Assembly (NCBI RefSeq): GCF_010998615.1
Contig: NZ_JAAEAH010000014.1
Span: 1 to 64,000 of the forward strand
DNA length: 64,000 nucleotides
Direction: 5' to 3'
Origin: Myxococcus sp. CA023
GTDB lineage: Bacteria; Myxococcota; Myxococcia; Myxococcales; Myxococcaceae
Shown: positions 17,456 to 25,946 of the stretch, piece after piece
Position numbering within the stretch: the stretch's first letter is position 1
How the letters are laid out: every line of letters starts with the position of its first letter
Made by a program: the position numbers and the translations under genes
Notes under the pieces: generated by a model
What the model was told of the DNA's origin: nothing
Seen by the model: only the letters and a program-made list of their open reading frames with translations
The model's database searches: none

Positions 17456-18484
17456 ATGTCGCTGACTCCCGCCGAGCGCCAGGACAGGTTCCATGCGGCG
17501 TTCGTGGGGCTCGCCATCGGTGATGCGCTCGGCTTTCCGCTGCGCGGCATTCCACCGGCGAGCCTCACGCGGCTGCCCGGCCTTGCCGAAGACTTCGCGC
17601 CCCGCCCGCGCGGCAAGTTCGCCAAGGGCCAGTTCAGCGACGACACGCAGTTGCTGCTCGCGGCGGCGGAGAGCGTCATCCGCGAGGGCAAGGTAGACGG
17701 CCGCAGCGCGGCGGCGCACCTGGCGTGGCTGTGGCAGGAGGGCATCATCCTCCAGCCGCCCAAGAGCCTGGCGGACGCGCTGCAGCGGCTGGCCAGCGGC
17801 GTGCCGTGGATGAGCGCGGGCGCGTCCCTGGGCACGCGCTGCCATTCGGTGCTCAGCCGCGCGCTGGTGGTGGGCCTGTTGGAGAGCGGCCACCGCGCGC
17901 GCCTGCCGCATGACGCGGGCGTGCTCACCATCATCACGCACAAGGATCCGGTGTGCGCGGCGGCGGCCGCCGCTTTCGCGCAGGCCGCGGCGCTGGGCAT
18001 GGAAGCGGAGCCGCTGACACCCGCGGCCTTCTGCGAGGAGCTGGCGCTGGCGGCGGCCGTGCACGACAAGGGGTTGGCCGAGGAAGTACGCCACCTGCCG
18101 CGCCTGCTCACCTGGGACACCGCGCGCGCGCTGACGCAGCTGCGCAAGGTGGGCGTGCCCCCCAGCGAGCTGAAGGGCGTGGACGGGCTGCCGCCGCACG
18201 TGGTGCCGGTGCTGCTGACGTCGCTGTTCGCCATCCTCAAGGTGCCGCACGACTTCCGGGAGGCGGTGGCCCTCACGCTGCGCTGCGGCGGCGAGGCGGA
18301 CGTGGCCGCGGCGCTGACGGGCGCTCTGCTGGGCGCCCACCTGGGGACGCGCGCCATCCCCGCGCGGCTGCGCAAGCAGGTGTTGTACTCCGAAAACCTG
18401 GTGGATACGGCGGACCGCCTCTTCCGCGCCCACCAGGTCCGCGAGACGCTGGCCACTGCCCTGTCGCACCGCCGTCGCCGCTGA
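17456..18484 (+). CDS. ADP-ribosylglycohydrolase family protein (DraG/ARH fold)
   Basis: A 342-residue all-helical protein. The family opening G-L-A-I-G-D-A-L-G-F-P is near residue 18. The metal motif appears as F-S-D-D-T-Q near 60 (usually T-D-D-T). The C-terminal metal site is G-G-E-A-D-V-A-A-A-L-T-G-A-L-L-G-A near 280, where most enzymes have G-G-D-T-D. The first aspartates are kept, but the E-A-D variant could weaken metal binding. Family enzymes remove ADP-ribose from arginine, serine or other acceptors, for example DraG on nitrogenase reductase. No ADP-ribosyltransferase gene is nearby. Confidence 0.85.
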   Translation: MSLTPAERQDRFHAAFVGLAIGDALGFPLRGIPPASLTRLPGLAEDFAPRPRGKFAKGQFSDDTQLLLAAAESVIREGKVDGRSAAAHLAWLWQEGIILQPPKSLADALQRLASGVPWMSAGASLGTRCHSVLSRALVVGLLESGHRARLPHDAGVLTIITHKDPVCAAAAAAFAQAAALGMEAEPLTPAAFCEELALAAAVHDKGLAEEVRHLPRLLTWDTARALTQLRKVGVPPSELKGVDGLPPHVVPVLLTSLFAILKVPHDFREAVALTLRCGGEADVAAALTGALLGAHLGTRAIPARLRKQVLYSENLVDTADRLFRAHQVRETLATALSHRRRR

Positions 18485-18647
18485 GCGCGAGGGCAGGGCA
18501 GGCGGGCGGCCGTTGGCGTGCATTTCCCCGGGGCTTCACTGGAGGGAGCGTCCTGCCCACCTTGTGCGAAGGAGCGGGCCGCAAGGATGCCAGGCAGGCA
18601 TGGGAGCGCACGTGTGGTCCGCGGAGTCATCGCAGGAGGCGCACGTC

Positions 18648-19052
18648 GTGGATCTCGAATCGGAACGCCTGGAGCGAAGTCAATTGGAGGCGCTCTCCAC
18701 GGCGGAGCTCATCCGGCATGCCTTGGCGGAGACGCGCCTGCTGGTGCGCGCCGAGGTGATGCACGCCAAGAAGGAGCTGCGTGAGGAGCTGAAGGCCGCG
18801 CGTACCGCGGGCATCCTCCTGGGGGCGGGCGCGGTGCTGGCGCTCACGGCGCTGGCCGTCCTCTTCGTCGCGCTGGGGCTGGCCCTGCCCATGGCCCAGG
18901 CGCTGGGCGTGCTGGTGGTGGGCGTGGTGCTGCTGGCGATTGCCGGTGTCTTGCTCTTCATGGGCCGCAAGCGCGTGCCCAAGAAGCCGCTGCCGCACAC
19001 ACAGGAACGCTTGAAGATGGACTACCAGCTCACGCGGGAGACGCTGCAATGA
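18648..19052 (+). CDS. phage-holin-type (DUF1469-like) membrane protein
   Basis: A 134-residue protein with an amphipathic helical N-terminus (S-T-A-E-L-I-R-H-A-L-A-E-T-R-L-L-V-R-A-E, then K-K-E-L-R-E-E-L-K-A-A) and two membrane helices (about 50-75 and 80-105) followed by a basic end. This is the layout of the Phage_holin_3_6 / YqjE family of bacterial envelope-stress proteins, not a true lysis holin. GTG 18648 is chosen for AGGAGG at 18634-18639 with 8-base spacing; longer frames lack a ribosome site. It overlaps the next gene by ATGA. Confidence 0.8.
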   Translation: MDLESERLERSQLEALSTAELIRHALAETRLLVRAEVMHAKKELREELKAARTAGILLGAGAVLALTALAVLFVALGLALPMAQALGVLVVGVVLLAIAGVLLFMGRKRVPKKPLPHTQERLKMDYQLTRETLQ

Positions 19053-19570
19053 ATGGCGACGACCGCGACGCAGGCGAGCCCTCGGCAATCGAGCGGCAGC
19101 ATGAGGACCACCGCATCACCCGGGGCATGGGGGACCGCAAGCAGGTGGAGGAGACCGCCGACCGCATCCGCGACGAGCTGATGCTCACGCTGACGGAGTT
19201 GGATAGGCGACGCACGCGCGCGCTCGACGTTCGCTACCTCGCGCGGCAGCACCGCACCGAGCTGATGGCCGCATGCGCCGCGCTGTTGACGGCGGTAGGC
19301 TTGGGCGTGGGGTATGCGGTGTACCGCGCACGCAACCGCGACGAGATTCTGCGCCGCAAGCGCCGCAAGGCCCTGGCGCGTGCATGGGAGCACCCGGACC
19401 GCGTGGCCTCCACCGCGGAGCCGCGCCCGCTGGGCGCGGAGCTGGGGAGAAAGCTCGTCCTCATCTTCGCCAGCGCGCTCGCCACCGCTGTGGCACGAAA
19501 CGCGGTGGCGACGCTGGTTCCCGCGCGCCGCGTCCCCGCTTCTGCTCAGGTGGATTATAAGAATATGTAA
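19049..19570 (+). CDS. DUF3618-like membrane-anchored protein
   Basis: A 173-residue protein. The motif Q-V-E-E-T-A-D-R-I-R-D-E-L-M-L-T-L-T-E-L-D-R-R near residue 30 is typical of the DUF3618 opening, followed by a membrane helix (about 75-92) and a basic R-R-K-R-R-K segment; a second hydrophobic stretch is near 145. In many proteobacteria DUF3618 genes follow YqjE-type genes, as here with a 4-base overlap, and the two likely act together at the inner membrane in stress. The reaction is unknown. Confidence 0.75.
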   Translation: MNGDDRDAGEPSAIERQHEDHRITRGMGDRKQVEETADRIRDELMLTLTELDRRRTRALDVRYLARQHRTELMAACAALLTAVGLGVGYAVYRARNRDEILRRKRRKALARAWEHPDRVASTAEPRPLGAELGRKLVLIFASALATAVARNAVATLVPARRVPASAQVDYKNM

Positions 19571-19600
19571 TTGCGACAAAATAACGCATAAACCACTCTG

Positions 19601-20944
19601 ATGGGCATGACGGACCTGCTCTATGCGCGTGCCCAAATGGGTTTGTCGCTCGCGTTCCACATCATCTTCGCCGCGGCGGGGGTGGCGCTTCCCGTCCTCA
19701 TGGTGCTCAGTGACTGGAAGGGCCGGCGCACGGGGGACGCGGACTACCTGAAGCTGAGTCAGAAGCTGGCGAAGGGGACGGCCATCCTCTTCGCGGTGGG
19801 CGCGGTGAGTGGCACGGTGCTGTCCTTTGAGCTGGGCCTGCTGTGGCCGGAGTTCATGGGGCAGTACGGCGAGGTGATTGGGCTGCCCTTCAGTCTGGAG
19901 GGCGTCGCCTTCTTCACCGAGGCCATCTTCCTGGGCATCTATCTGTACGGGCGGGAGCGGGTGTCGCCAGGGATGCACATGTTCTCCGGCGTCATGGTGG
20001 CGGTGAGTGGCGCGGCCAGCGCCTTCTTCGTCACGCTGGTCAACACGTTCATGAACGACCCGTCGGGCTTCACGCCGTCGGCATCGGGGCCCGTGGACGT
20101 GCAGCCGCTGGTGGCCATGTTCAGCCCCGGCTGGCAGTACCAGACGGTGCACGTGCTGCTCTCCTGCTACCAGGCGAGCGCCTTCGCCATGGCGGGCATC
20201 CACGCCTTCGTGTTGCTGCGCCACCCGGGTGCGGTCTTCCACCGCAAGGCCCTTTCGGTGGCGCTGCCGCTGGCGTGTGTCACCGCGCTGCTCCAGCCCG
20301 TGGTGGGGGACTTGTCCGCCAAGCACGTGGCGAAGGCGCAGCCGGTGAAGCTGGCCGCCATGGAGGGCCAGTTCGAAACGGAGCGCGGCGCGCCGCTGCG
20401 CCTGGGCGGACTCCCCAACGTGGAGACGGGCGAGGTGCCCTACGCGGTGGACATCCCCAAGGGCTTGTCGATTCTCGCCTTCGCGGACCCGGACGCGGAG
20501 GTGAAGGGCCTGAATGCCTTCCCGCGCGACGAGTGGCCGCCGGTGGCGAAGGTCCACGTGGCCTTCCAAATCATGGTGGGCACCGGGAGCGCCATGGCGC
20601 TGCTGGCGTTGGTGACGCTGGGCTGGCGGTGGCGGAAGAAGGCCTGGCCCCACGGGCGGAAGATGATGTGGGCGTGGCTGTTGTCGGGGCCGCTGGGGGT
20701 GGTGGCCATGGAGGCGGGCTGGCTCGTCACGGAGTGGGGGCGACAGCCGTGGATTGTTCGCGGCGTCATGCGCACGGCGGACGCGGTGACGCCGGTGCCA
20801 CACCTGGCCGCGCCCTTCTGGACCTTCACCGCCGTGTACCTGTTCCTGGGGGTGACGGTGGTGACTCTGCTGGTGCGGCAGGTGGCGGGCACGCTGCCCA
20901 CGCGCGACGGCGGTCTGACGGGAGGTGAGGCTCATGCCGACTGA
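19601..20944 (+). CDS. cydA: cytochrome bd quinol oxidase subunit I
   Basis: A 447-residue, multi-helix quinol oxidase core subunit. Candidate heme ligands are H in L-A-F-H-I-I-F near residue 19, H near 186 and M in G-V-M-R-T near 390. Conserved acidic residues appear in S-F-E-L-G-L-L-W-P-E and G-V-A-F-F-T-E-A-I-F-L-G. The G-R-Q-P-W motif is near 385. The Q-loop is short, as in the CIO / CydA-S type that tends to be cyanide-insensitive and lacks the long E. coli insertion. ATG 19601 or 19607 may be used; no clear ribosome site. The upstream 19555-19600 stretch is unusually AT-rich. Overlaps cydB by 11 bases. Confidence 0.95.
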   Translation: MGMTDLLYARAQMGLSLAFHIIFAAAGVALPVLMVLSDWKGRRTGDADYLKLSQKLAKGTAILFAVGAVSGTVLSFELGLLWPEFMGQYGEVIGLPFSLEGVAFFTEAIFLGIYLYGRERVSPGMHMFSGVMVAVSGAASAFFVTLVNTFMNDPSGFTPSASGPVDVQPLVAMFSPGWQYQTVHVLLSCYQASAFAMAGIHAFVLLRHPGAVFHRKALSVALPLACVTALLQPVVGDLSAKHVAKAQPVKLAAMEGQFETERGAPLRLGGLPNVETGEVPYAVDIPKGLSILAFADPDAEVKGLNAFPRDEWPPVAKVHVAFQIMVGTGSAMALLALVTLGWRWRKKAWPHGRKMMWAWLLSGPLGVVAMEAGWLVTEWGRQPWIVRGVMRTADAVTPVPHLAAPFWTFTAVYLFLGVTVVTLLVRQVAGTLPTRDGGLTGGEAHAD

Positions 20945-21953
20945 CGCGATTCTGGGCTTCGCGGTGGCGGGGACCTTCGTCCTCTACGCCCTCTTCGGCG
21001 GGGCGGACTTCGGGGGCGGCGTCTGGGATTTGCTCGCCTCCGGGCCGCGCAAGGCGGAGCAGCGCGCGCTCATTGCCCGCGCCATTGGCCCGGTGTGGGA
21101 GGTGAATCACATCTGGCTCATCGTGGGCCTGGTGCTGCTGTTCGCCGGCTTCCCGCGCGCTTTCGCGGTGCTGAGCGTGGCGCTGCACGTGCCGCTGACG
21201 TTGCTGATGCTGGGCATCGTGTTCCGGGGCGCGGCCTTCACCTTCCGGACCTACGACACGCGCGGGGACGCGGTGCAGCGGCAGTGGGGGCTCGTCTTCA
21301 GTGGCGCCAGCGTCATCGCGCCGGTGCTGCTGGGCATGTGCGTGGGGGCCGTGGTGAGCGGCACCATCCGCGTGGAAGGGCGGGTGGTGGTGAGCGGCTT
21401 CTTCGCGTCGTGGCTCGCGCCCTTCTCATGGGCGGTGGGCGCGTTGGCGCTGAGCCTCTTCGCCTTCCTGGCGGCGGCGTACCTCACCCACGAGGCGCAC
21501 GAGCCCGCGCTGCGCGAGGACTTCCGCCGTCGGGCGATGGGCGCGGGCGTGGCCGTGTTCGTCGCGGCGCTGGCGGTGCTGTTGCTGGCGCGCGAGGGGG
21601 CGCCGCGCGTCTGGGAGGGGCTCTTGCGCTCGCCCTTCGCCCTGGCGCTGCATGCGGGCACGGCGGTGGCGGCAGTAGCGTCCTTCGCGCTCTTGTGGAC
21701 GCGCCGCTTTCAATGGGTCCGTGTCGCGGCGGCCGTGCAGGCGGGGCTCATCGTGCTGGGGTGGGCCGCCTCGCAGTACCCGTACCTGGTGGTGCCCGAC
21801 GTCACGCTGCACGGCGCGGTGGCGAGCCCTGGCGTGCAGCGCGTGTTGTTGGTGGCGCTGGGCGTGGGCACGGCCGTGGTGGTGCCTTCGCTGGTGTTGC
21901 TGTTCCGCGTCTTCCGGCCCGCGCCCACGCCGGGTGCCGGCTCGGAGGCGTGA
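20934..21953 (+). CDS. cydB: cytochrome bd quinol oxidase subunit II
   Basis: A 339-residue membrane protein, second subunit of the bd oxidase. Family marks are L-Y-A-L-F-G-G-A-D-F-G-G-G-V-W-D-L near residue 18, G-P-V-W-E-V-N-H-I-W-L-I near 50 and Y-P-Y-L-V-V-P near 280. GGAGGTGAGG at 20921-20930 precedes ATG 20934, which lies inside the end of cydA, so translation is coupled. The bd oxidase resists nitric oxide and works at low oxygen, which fits with the NO-detoxification operon 2.5 kb upstream, although no NsrR site was seen before cydA. No cydX or cydDC genes are adjacent. Confidence 0.95.
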   Translation: MPTDAILGFAVAGTFVLYALFGGADFGGGVWDLLASGPRKAEQRALIARAIGPVWEVNHIWLIVGLVLLFAGFPRAFAVLSVALHVPLTLLMLGIVFRGAAFTFRTYDTRGDAVQRQWGLVFSGASVIAPVLLGMCVGAVVSGTIRVEGRVVVSGFFASWLAPFSWAVGALALSLFAFLAAAYLTHEAHEPALREDFRRRAMGAGVAVFVAALAVLLLAREGAPRVWEGLLRSPFALALHAGTAVAAVASFALLWTRRFQWVRVAAAVQAGLIVLGWAASQYPYLVVPDVTLHGAVASPGVQRVLLVALGVGTAVVVPSLVLLFRVFRPAPTPGAGSEA

Positions 21954-21966
21954 GTCGCGCGGGCGC

Positions 21967-21995
21967 CCCTCGCCACGCGCAATGCGTGACGAGGG
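21967..21995. terminator. bidirectional hairpin between cydB and the TonB receptor
   Basis: CCCTCG-C-CACGC and GCGTG-A-CGAGGG form an 11-base-pair stem with one internal mismatch and loop GCAAT. It lies between two converging genes and can serve both. Confidence 0.65.
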
Positions 21996-22008
21996 ACGAA
22001 GCGGCGCC

Positions 22009-24120
22009 TTAGAACCGCGCGTTCACGCCTGCGTAGAGGGTGCGGCCGCGCTCCTGGAACACGTAGCCTTCCTCGTCCTCGGTGCGGGTGTTGGCGATGT
22101 TGAGAACGCCCGCGTTGACGCCGAAGTTCTTGCTGATGTCGTAGCTGGCACCCGCGTCGAAGAGGGCATAGGCCTCCACTTCCTCGGTGCCGCTGAGCTG
22201 CGGGCCAATGTACTGGCCGCGCACGAAGGCCTTCAGCTTGTCCATCGGCGTCAGGTCAATCTGGCCGTTGAGGGTGTGCTTGGGCCGGTAGGCGAGCTGC
22301 ACGTCGTTCTCCAGGTCCCGGCTCTCCAGGAAGGTGTAGTTCGCGCTCAGGCGGACCACATTGCCGAAGGCCTTGCTCGCCGTCGCCTCGACGCCGCGCA
22401 GGCGCGCGCGGTTGACGTTGCGGGGCACGTACAGGGGCAGGCCCGTTCCCGGGTCGGTGCCCACCGGCTCCACGCCCGTGCCGCGCGGCGTGTCGATGAG
22501 GTTGCGGATGTTGTTCTGGAAGACGGTCGCCGACAGGGCCCACGACGTCATGGTCCAGTTGGCGGACACCTCGAAGTTGGTGCTCTTCTCCGGGTCCAGG
22601 TCCGGGTTGCCGATGATGCCGCAGCGGCCTCGGCAGCTCGTCACCAGGGACTCGGTGCTCATCTGACGCAGCGTGGGCGCCTTGAAGCCCGTGCCGACAC
22701 CCGCCTTCAGGGTGAGGTGGTTGATGGGCGAGTAGACGGCGTAGGCACGCGGCGTGAAGTGGAGGCCGAAGTTCTCGTGGTTGTCCAGACGCGCGCCCAG
22801 CAGCAGCGTCAGCTTGTCCATCAGCGCCAGCTCATCCTGCGCGTAGAGGGCCTGCTGGTGCACGCTGGCGCCGCCGCTGGTGAACTCGTCCGACTTGAGG
22901 TCAATCCAGCGCGCCTCGCCGCCCACCGTCAGCGTGTTGATGCCCAGGTACGCGGTGGCGTTCGCCTCCGCGACGATGTTGTCCTGGGTGAGGCCGTCGA
23001 CGCCGCTCTCCAATCCTTCCCAGTAGCCGCGGACCTCGGAGTTACCCCAGTCCCACTTGCCCTTGTGGCCCAGCACCGCGTCGTTGCGGTGGACCACCGC
23101 GTCCGCGTCGCCGTAGGAGCCGCCGATGTAGTACTCGCCGATGCGGTTCTGGTACGCGCGGCCGTACTCGGCGGTAATCGTCTGCTGCGCGGTGGGCGTC
23201 CAGTTCAGCGACAGCCGGCCGTTGTGGTCATTTCGGCCCTCGAGCGTGGCCAGGTCGCCGTGGTTGACGACGCTGCCGTCTTCACGCGTCACCGGCGCAC
23301 CGTCCGCGTTGAGCACGGGCGAGCCCGGGTTGCGCGCGCCATTCCACGCCTGGCGGTGATTGAAGCCGCCCGTAATCTTCATGGAGAGCGTGTCCTCGAT
23401 GAGCGGACCGCTGAGGAAGACGCTGGAGCGGAGCTCCTCGCCGTTGGCGCCCACGGTGGGCGTCTGCGCCTTCAGGTCGATGCCGCCCGTCCACTTGGGC
23501 GCGATCGGCTTGGTGATGATGTTGATGACGCCGCCCAGGGCCTCGGAGCCGTAGAGGGAGGACATGGCGCCGCGGACGACCTCGATGCGCTCGATGCCCT
23601 CCGTGGGGATGAGGCCGATGTCGAAGTCGTTGTGGCGGAACACCGCCTCCAGCGAGTTCACGCGCTTTCCGTCGACCAGGATGAGCGTGTAGCTCGAATC
23701 CATGCCGCGGATGCTGATGCCACGGCGGCCCTGGCTGCCGGCCGTCAGGCTGATGCCGGGCGCCAGGCGGATGGCGTCCGTCAAATCGCCCACGGGCGCC
23801 CGCTTCAGGTCCTCCTGCGTCACCACGGTGACGGAGGCAGGGGCGGAGGTGACGTCCTGCTCAGTGCGCGTCGCCGTCACCACCACGGGGGCCATCTGGA
23901 AGATGTTGTCCTCCAGCGCCGCCTCCGCCTGCTCGGCCTGATGCTCGGCGGCCGCGGAGTCCGGCGGCGGCGGCGTGGCCGCGTCCTGCGCCCAGGCGGG
24001 CGTCATGGTGAGCAGCAGGGCAGAGCCCACCCACTTCCACGTCACGGACAGGCGGGGACCACGGAAGGGTCGGGGGGAAACGTCATCACGGTGAACGGCG
24101 CGCAAGGTCCTTCTCCTCAT
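22009..24120 (-). CDS. TonB-dependent outer-membrane receptor
   Basis: A 703-residue receptor. After a signal sequence ending A-W-A-Q near residue 45 comes a TonB-box-like A-P-V-V-V-T-A-T-R near 77, a plug domain (about 80-190, with I-S-I-R-G-M-D, I-L-V-D-G-K-R-V and V-R-G-A-M-S-S-L-Y-G-S-E-A-L-G-G-V-I-N-I) and a 22-strand barrel ending in Phe. It resembles BtuB/CirA/colicin-receptor types; substrate unknown (siderophore, heme or cobalamin). The loop T-S-C-R-G-R-C-G has two cysteines. The start is uncertain: ATG 24120 lacks a ribosome site, while AGGAGAAGG just downstream could serve TTG 24105 or GTG 24096. The leader carries the repeats at 24301-24349. Confidence 0.92.
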   Translation of the reverse strand: MRRRTLRAVHRDDVSPRPFRGPRLSVTWKWVGSALLLTMTPAWAQDAATPPPPDSAAAEHQAEQAEAALEDNIFQMAPVVVTATRTEQDVTSAPASVTVVTQEDLKRAPVGDLTDAIRLAPGISLTAGSQGRRGISIRGMDSSYTLILVDGKRVNSLEAVFRHNDFDIGLIPTEGIERIEVVRGAMSSLYGSEALGGVINIITKPIAPKWTGGIDLKAQTPTVGANGEELRSSVFLSGPLIEDTLSMKITGGFNHRQAWNGARNPGSPVLNADGAPVTREDGSVVNHGDLATLEGRNDHNGRLSLNWTPTAQQTITAEYGRAYQNRIGEYYIGGSYGDADAVVHRNDAVLGHKGKWDWGNSEVRGYWEGLESGVDGLTQDNIVAEANATAYLGINTLTVGGEARWIDLKSDEFTSGGASVHQQALYAQDELALMDKLTLLLGARLDNHENFGLHFTPRAYAVYSPINHLTLKAGVGTGFKAPTLRQMSTESLVTSCRGRCGIIGNPDLDPEKSTNFEVSANWTMTSWALSATVFQNNIRNLIDTPRGTGVEPVGTDPGTGLPLYVPRNVNRARLRGVEATASKAFGNVVRLSANYTFLESRDLENDVQLAYRPKHTLNGQIDLTPMDKLKAFVRGQYIGPQLSGTEEVEAYALFDAGASYDISKNFGVNAGVLNIANTRTEDEEGYVFQERGRTLYAGVNARF

Positions 24121-24300
24121 GTGGGTGTCTGAACTGCCGGACTCCCCCCGTTCCGCTTCCGCCCGAGGCGTCCGCGGGTACTGATTCGAGCAAGGCCCTC
24201 CCGCCGCCGCGGAAGCCGCGACGTGGGGGACACCTGCGATGCAAAGGGCCGCGTCCTGAGGTCTTCCGGTGCTCAGCGGAGCGTGCGCGGAAGGTGCTGT

Positions 24301-24349
24301 ACTTTGCGTGTGACTTTGCGAATCAATTTCAACTAAGCGGCACTTTGCG
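24301..24349. repeat. three direct copies of ACTTTGCG upstream of the TonB receptor
   Basis: ACTTTGCG occurs at 24301-24308, 24313-24320 and 24342-24349, in an AT-richer patch about 180-230 bases from the receptor start. The first two are 12 bases apart. They may be binding sites for a regulator; a convincing Fur box or cobalamin riboswitch was not found. Confidence 0.5.
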
Positions 24350-24444
24350 TCCTGGCGGGTGTCCTGTCAACGCGCGGAAGGCGGAATCTTCTACACCAGC
24401 CGTAGAAGTCCGCCTTCACCGCGGAGGTGCCCGCGAGGTGTGCG

Positions 24445-24987
24445 TCAGTCTTTCGTGGGCCAGACGGCCCGCGGCTCTTCGTCGTCCCTGGCGATGAGCA
24501 GGGTGGCGCCTTCGAGCAGGTCCTCGGAGTCCAGGGCCTCCACGGCCGTGCGCACGCCCGCGTCGGCGTCCATCACCCGGCAGTAGACGCGGAGCTGCTG
24601 TTCCTGGAGCTCACCGCCTTCGACCTCGCCATTGCCCGTCCAGCCGAGCGCGTCCGTGAGCAGCTCCTCCACGGCGACGCGCTTCTCCACGTCGTGGCCG
24701 GTGCCCTTGCCCTCGATGGTGTACTGGACGATGAGGGTCATCATCGCCGTGGGATCAGGCTCGTCATAGCCCTGGTCCACCAGGGGGCCGGCGGCCTCGG
24801 CGATGACCATGTCCGGGTCTTCATCCGGGGGGAGGGGCAACTGCTGGTCTTCACCCGTCTCGCCCACGAGGCCTTGGTGCACGGTGAGTGCGCCGTCATG
24901 CACCCAGGCCTCCCAGTAGCGGAGCCGGTTGCCTTCCTTCTTGTAGAGCTTCAGCACGCTTCGAGTCTCATTCGAGGGCCCCTGCAT
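24445..24987 (-). CDS. hypothetical protein with WGR-like N-terminus
   Basis: About 180 residues, soluble, acidic. The N-terminal third reads L-K-L-Y-K-K-E-G-N-R-L-R-Y-W-E-A-W-V then H-Q-G-L-V-G-E-T-G-E, similar to the WGR domain seen in poly-ADP-ribose polymerases and MolR-like proteins but without the exact W-G-R. The rest is helical and unassigned. Start could also be ATG 24999 or GTG 24957; none has a strong ribosome site. Lies 26 bases downstream of the SDR gene stop on the other side, in the direction away from it. Confidence 0.6.
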   Translation of the reverse strand: MQGPSNETRSVLKLYKKEGNRLRYWEAWVHDGALTVHQGLVGETGEDQQLPLPPDEDPDMVIAEAAGPLVDQGYDEPDPTAMMTLIVQYTIEGKGTGHDVEKRVAVEELLTDALGWTGNGEVEGGELQEQQLRVYCRVMDADAGVRTAVEALDSEDLLEGATLLIARDDEEPRAVWPTKD

Positions 24988-25013
24988 AGCACGGAGCACG
25001 GGGGGCTTTTCGC

Positions 25014-25784
25014 TCAGAAGGCACGGCCCTGGCCCCCATCCACGGGTAGGGTGGCCCCTGTGACCCAGCGTGCGCGTTCCGAGCAGAGGAAGGCCACCAC
25101 GTCGGCCACTTCCTCGGGGGCGCCGAAGCGGCCCCAGGGCAGCTCGTCACGCACCAGCCTGGCCACCTTCTCTGGATCCGCCTTCTGGCGTTTGTCCCAG
25201 CTTCCCCCGGGGAAGAGGATGGAGCCGGGGGCCACGCCGTTGACGCGGATGCGGTACTGCGCCAGGTCCACCGCCATCTCCTTGGTGAGCGCGGTGATGC
25301 CAGCCTTGGCGGTGGTGTAGGGCGCGCTGGTGGCGTACTCGCGGCCGAAGATGGAGTTGATGTGGACGATGCAGCCGCCGCCCTGCTGGCGCATGGTCTC
25401 CACGGCGCGCTGGCTACACCACACGGCGGACAGGAGGTTGCGGTCCAGGACGGATGTCCACTGCTCGGCGGTGGCGGAATGGAAGGCGCCCGCGCCGCCG
25501 CTGCCGCCCACGTTGTTGATCAGGATGTCCAACCGGCCGAAGGCGCGCACCGCCGCGTCCACTGCTTCCACGGCGCCGGCCTGGGTGGCCACGTCCGTCA
25601 CCACAGTGGCCACGTCCGCGCCCTCGGCGCGAAGCTGCGCCGCGGTGGCCTCCAGGGCCTCCGCGCCGCGTGCGCTGAGGCACACCCGCACGCCCTCGCG
25701 GGCCAGCACCGACGCGATGGCCCGGCCAATGCCCCGGCTGCTGCCGGTGATGAGGGCCGTCTTTCCTTTGAGCTCCAGGTCCAT
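25014..25784 (-). CDS. short-chain dehydrogenase/reductase
   Basis: A 256-residue SDR. Cofactor motif T-G-S-S-R-G-I-G-R near residue 13, N-N-V-G-G near 88 (N-N-A-G variant), catalytic Ser in H-I-N-S-I-F near 139, and Y-T-T-A-K near 153. The N-terminal segment after the second strand has S-A-R-G, fitting NADP preference. The C-terminal G-A-T-L-P-V-D-G-G-Q-G is typical of the FabG-like classical SDRs. Substrate unknown. The gene stands alone between the WGR-like gene and pgi, all in the same direction. Confidence 0.88.
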   Translation of the reverse strand: MDLELKGKTALITGSSRGIGRAIASVLAREGVRVCLSARGAEALEATAAQLRAEGADVATVVTDVATQAGAVEAVDAAVRAFGRLDILINNVGGSGGAGAFHSATAEQWTSVLDRNLLSAVWCSQRAVETMRQQGGGCIVHINSIFGREYATSAPYTTAKAGITALTKEMAVDLAQYRIRVNGVAPGSILFPGGSWDKRQKADPEKVARLVRDELPWGRFGAPEEVADVVAFLCSERARWVTGATLPVDGGQGRAF

Positions 25785-25903
25785 GGGCGGGCGTTCTACT
25801 GCGCCCGTCCGCTCATGGGGACGTCATGGTGCCGGGGCGTTGAGTCCTGTGCGCAAGTCCGGGAAGCATCGCCTGGGAGGGGTTCTGCTTCCGATGACCG
25901 GTG

Positions 25904-25928
25904 CCGCGGCCGGGTGCTTCGGCCGCGG
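25904..25928 (-). terminator. hairpin after pgi
   Basis: CCGCGGCC and GGCCGCGG form a perfect 8-base-pair stem with a 9-base loop, 18 bases beyond the pgi stop codon on the minus strand. No T run. Confidence 0.45.
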
Positions 25929-25946
25929 GCATCGGTGGCCGCGGTC

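Noticed and set aside
18513-19052. Prophage lysis gene (holin) as a sign of a prophage
   Set aside because: The protein belongs to a YqjE-type chromosomal family and no other phage gene is near.
24121-24290. Possible cobalamin riboswitch before the TonB receptor (minus strand has CCGGAAGACCTC near 24265-24278, like part of a B12 box)
   Set aside because: The other conserved parts (the CCACTG-like element and the upstream GGTG and AAGGGAA parts) are not found, and the box-like word is imperfect.
24296-24352. Fur box before the TonB receptor
   Set aside because: The best stretch (GAAATT, GATTCG on the minus strand) matches the GATAAT hexamer pattern only weakly.
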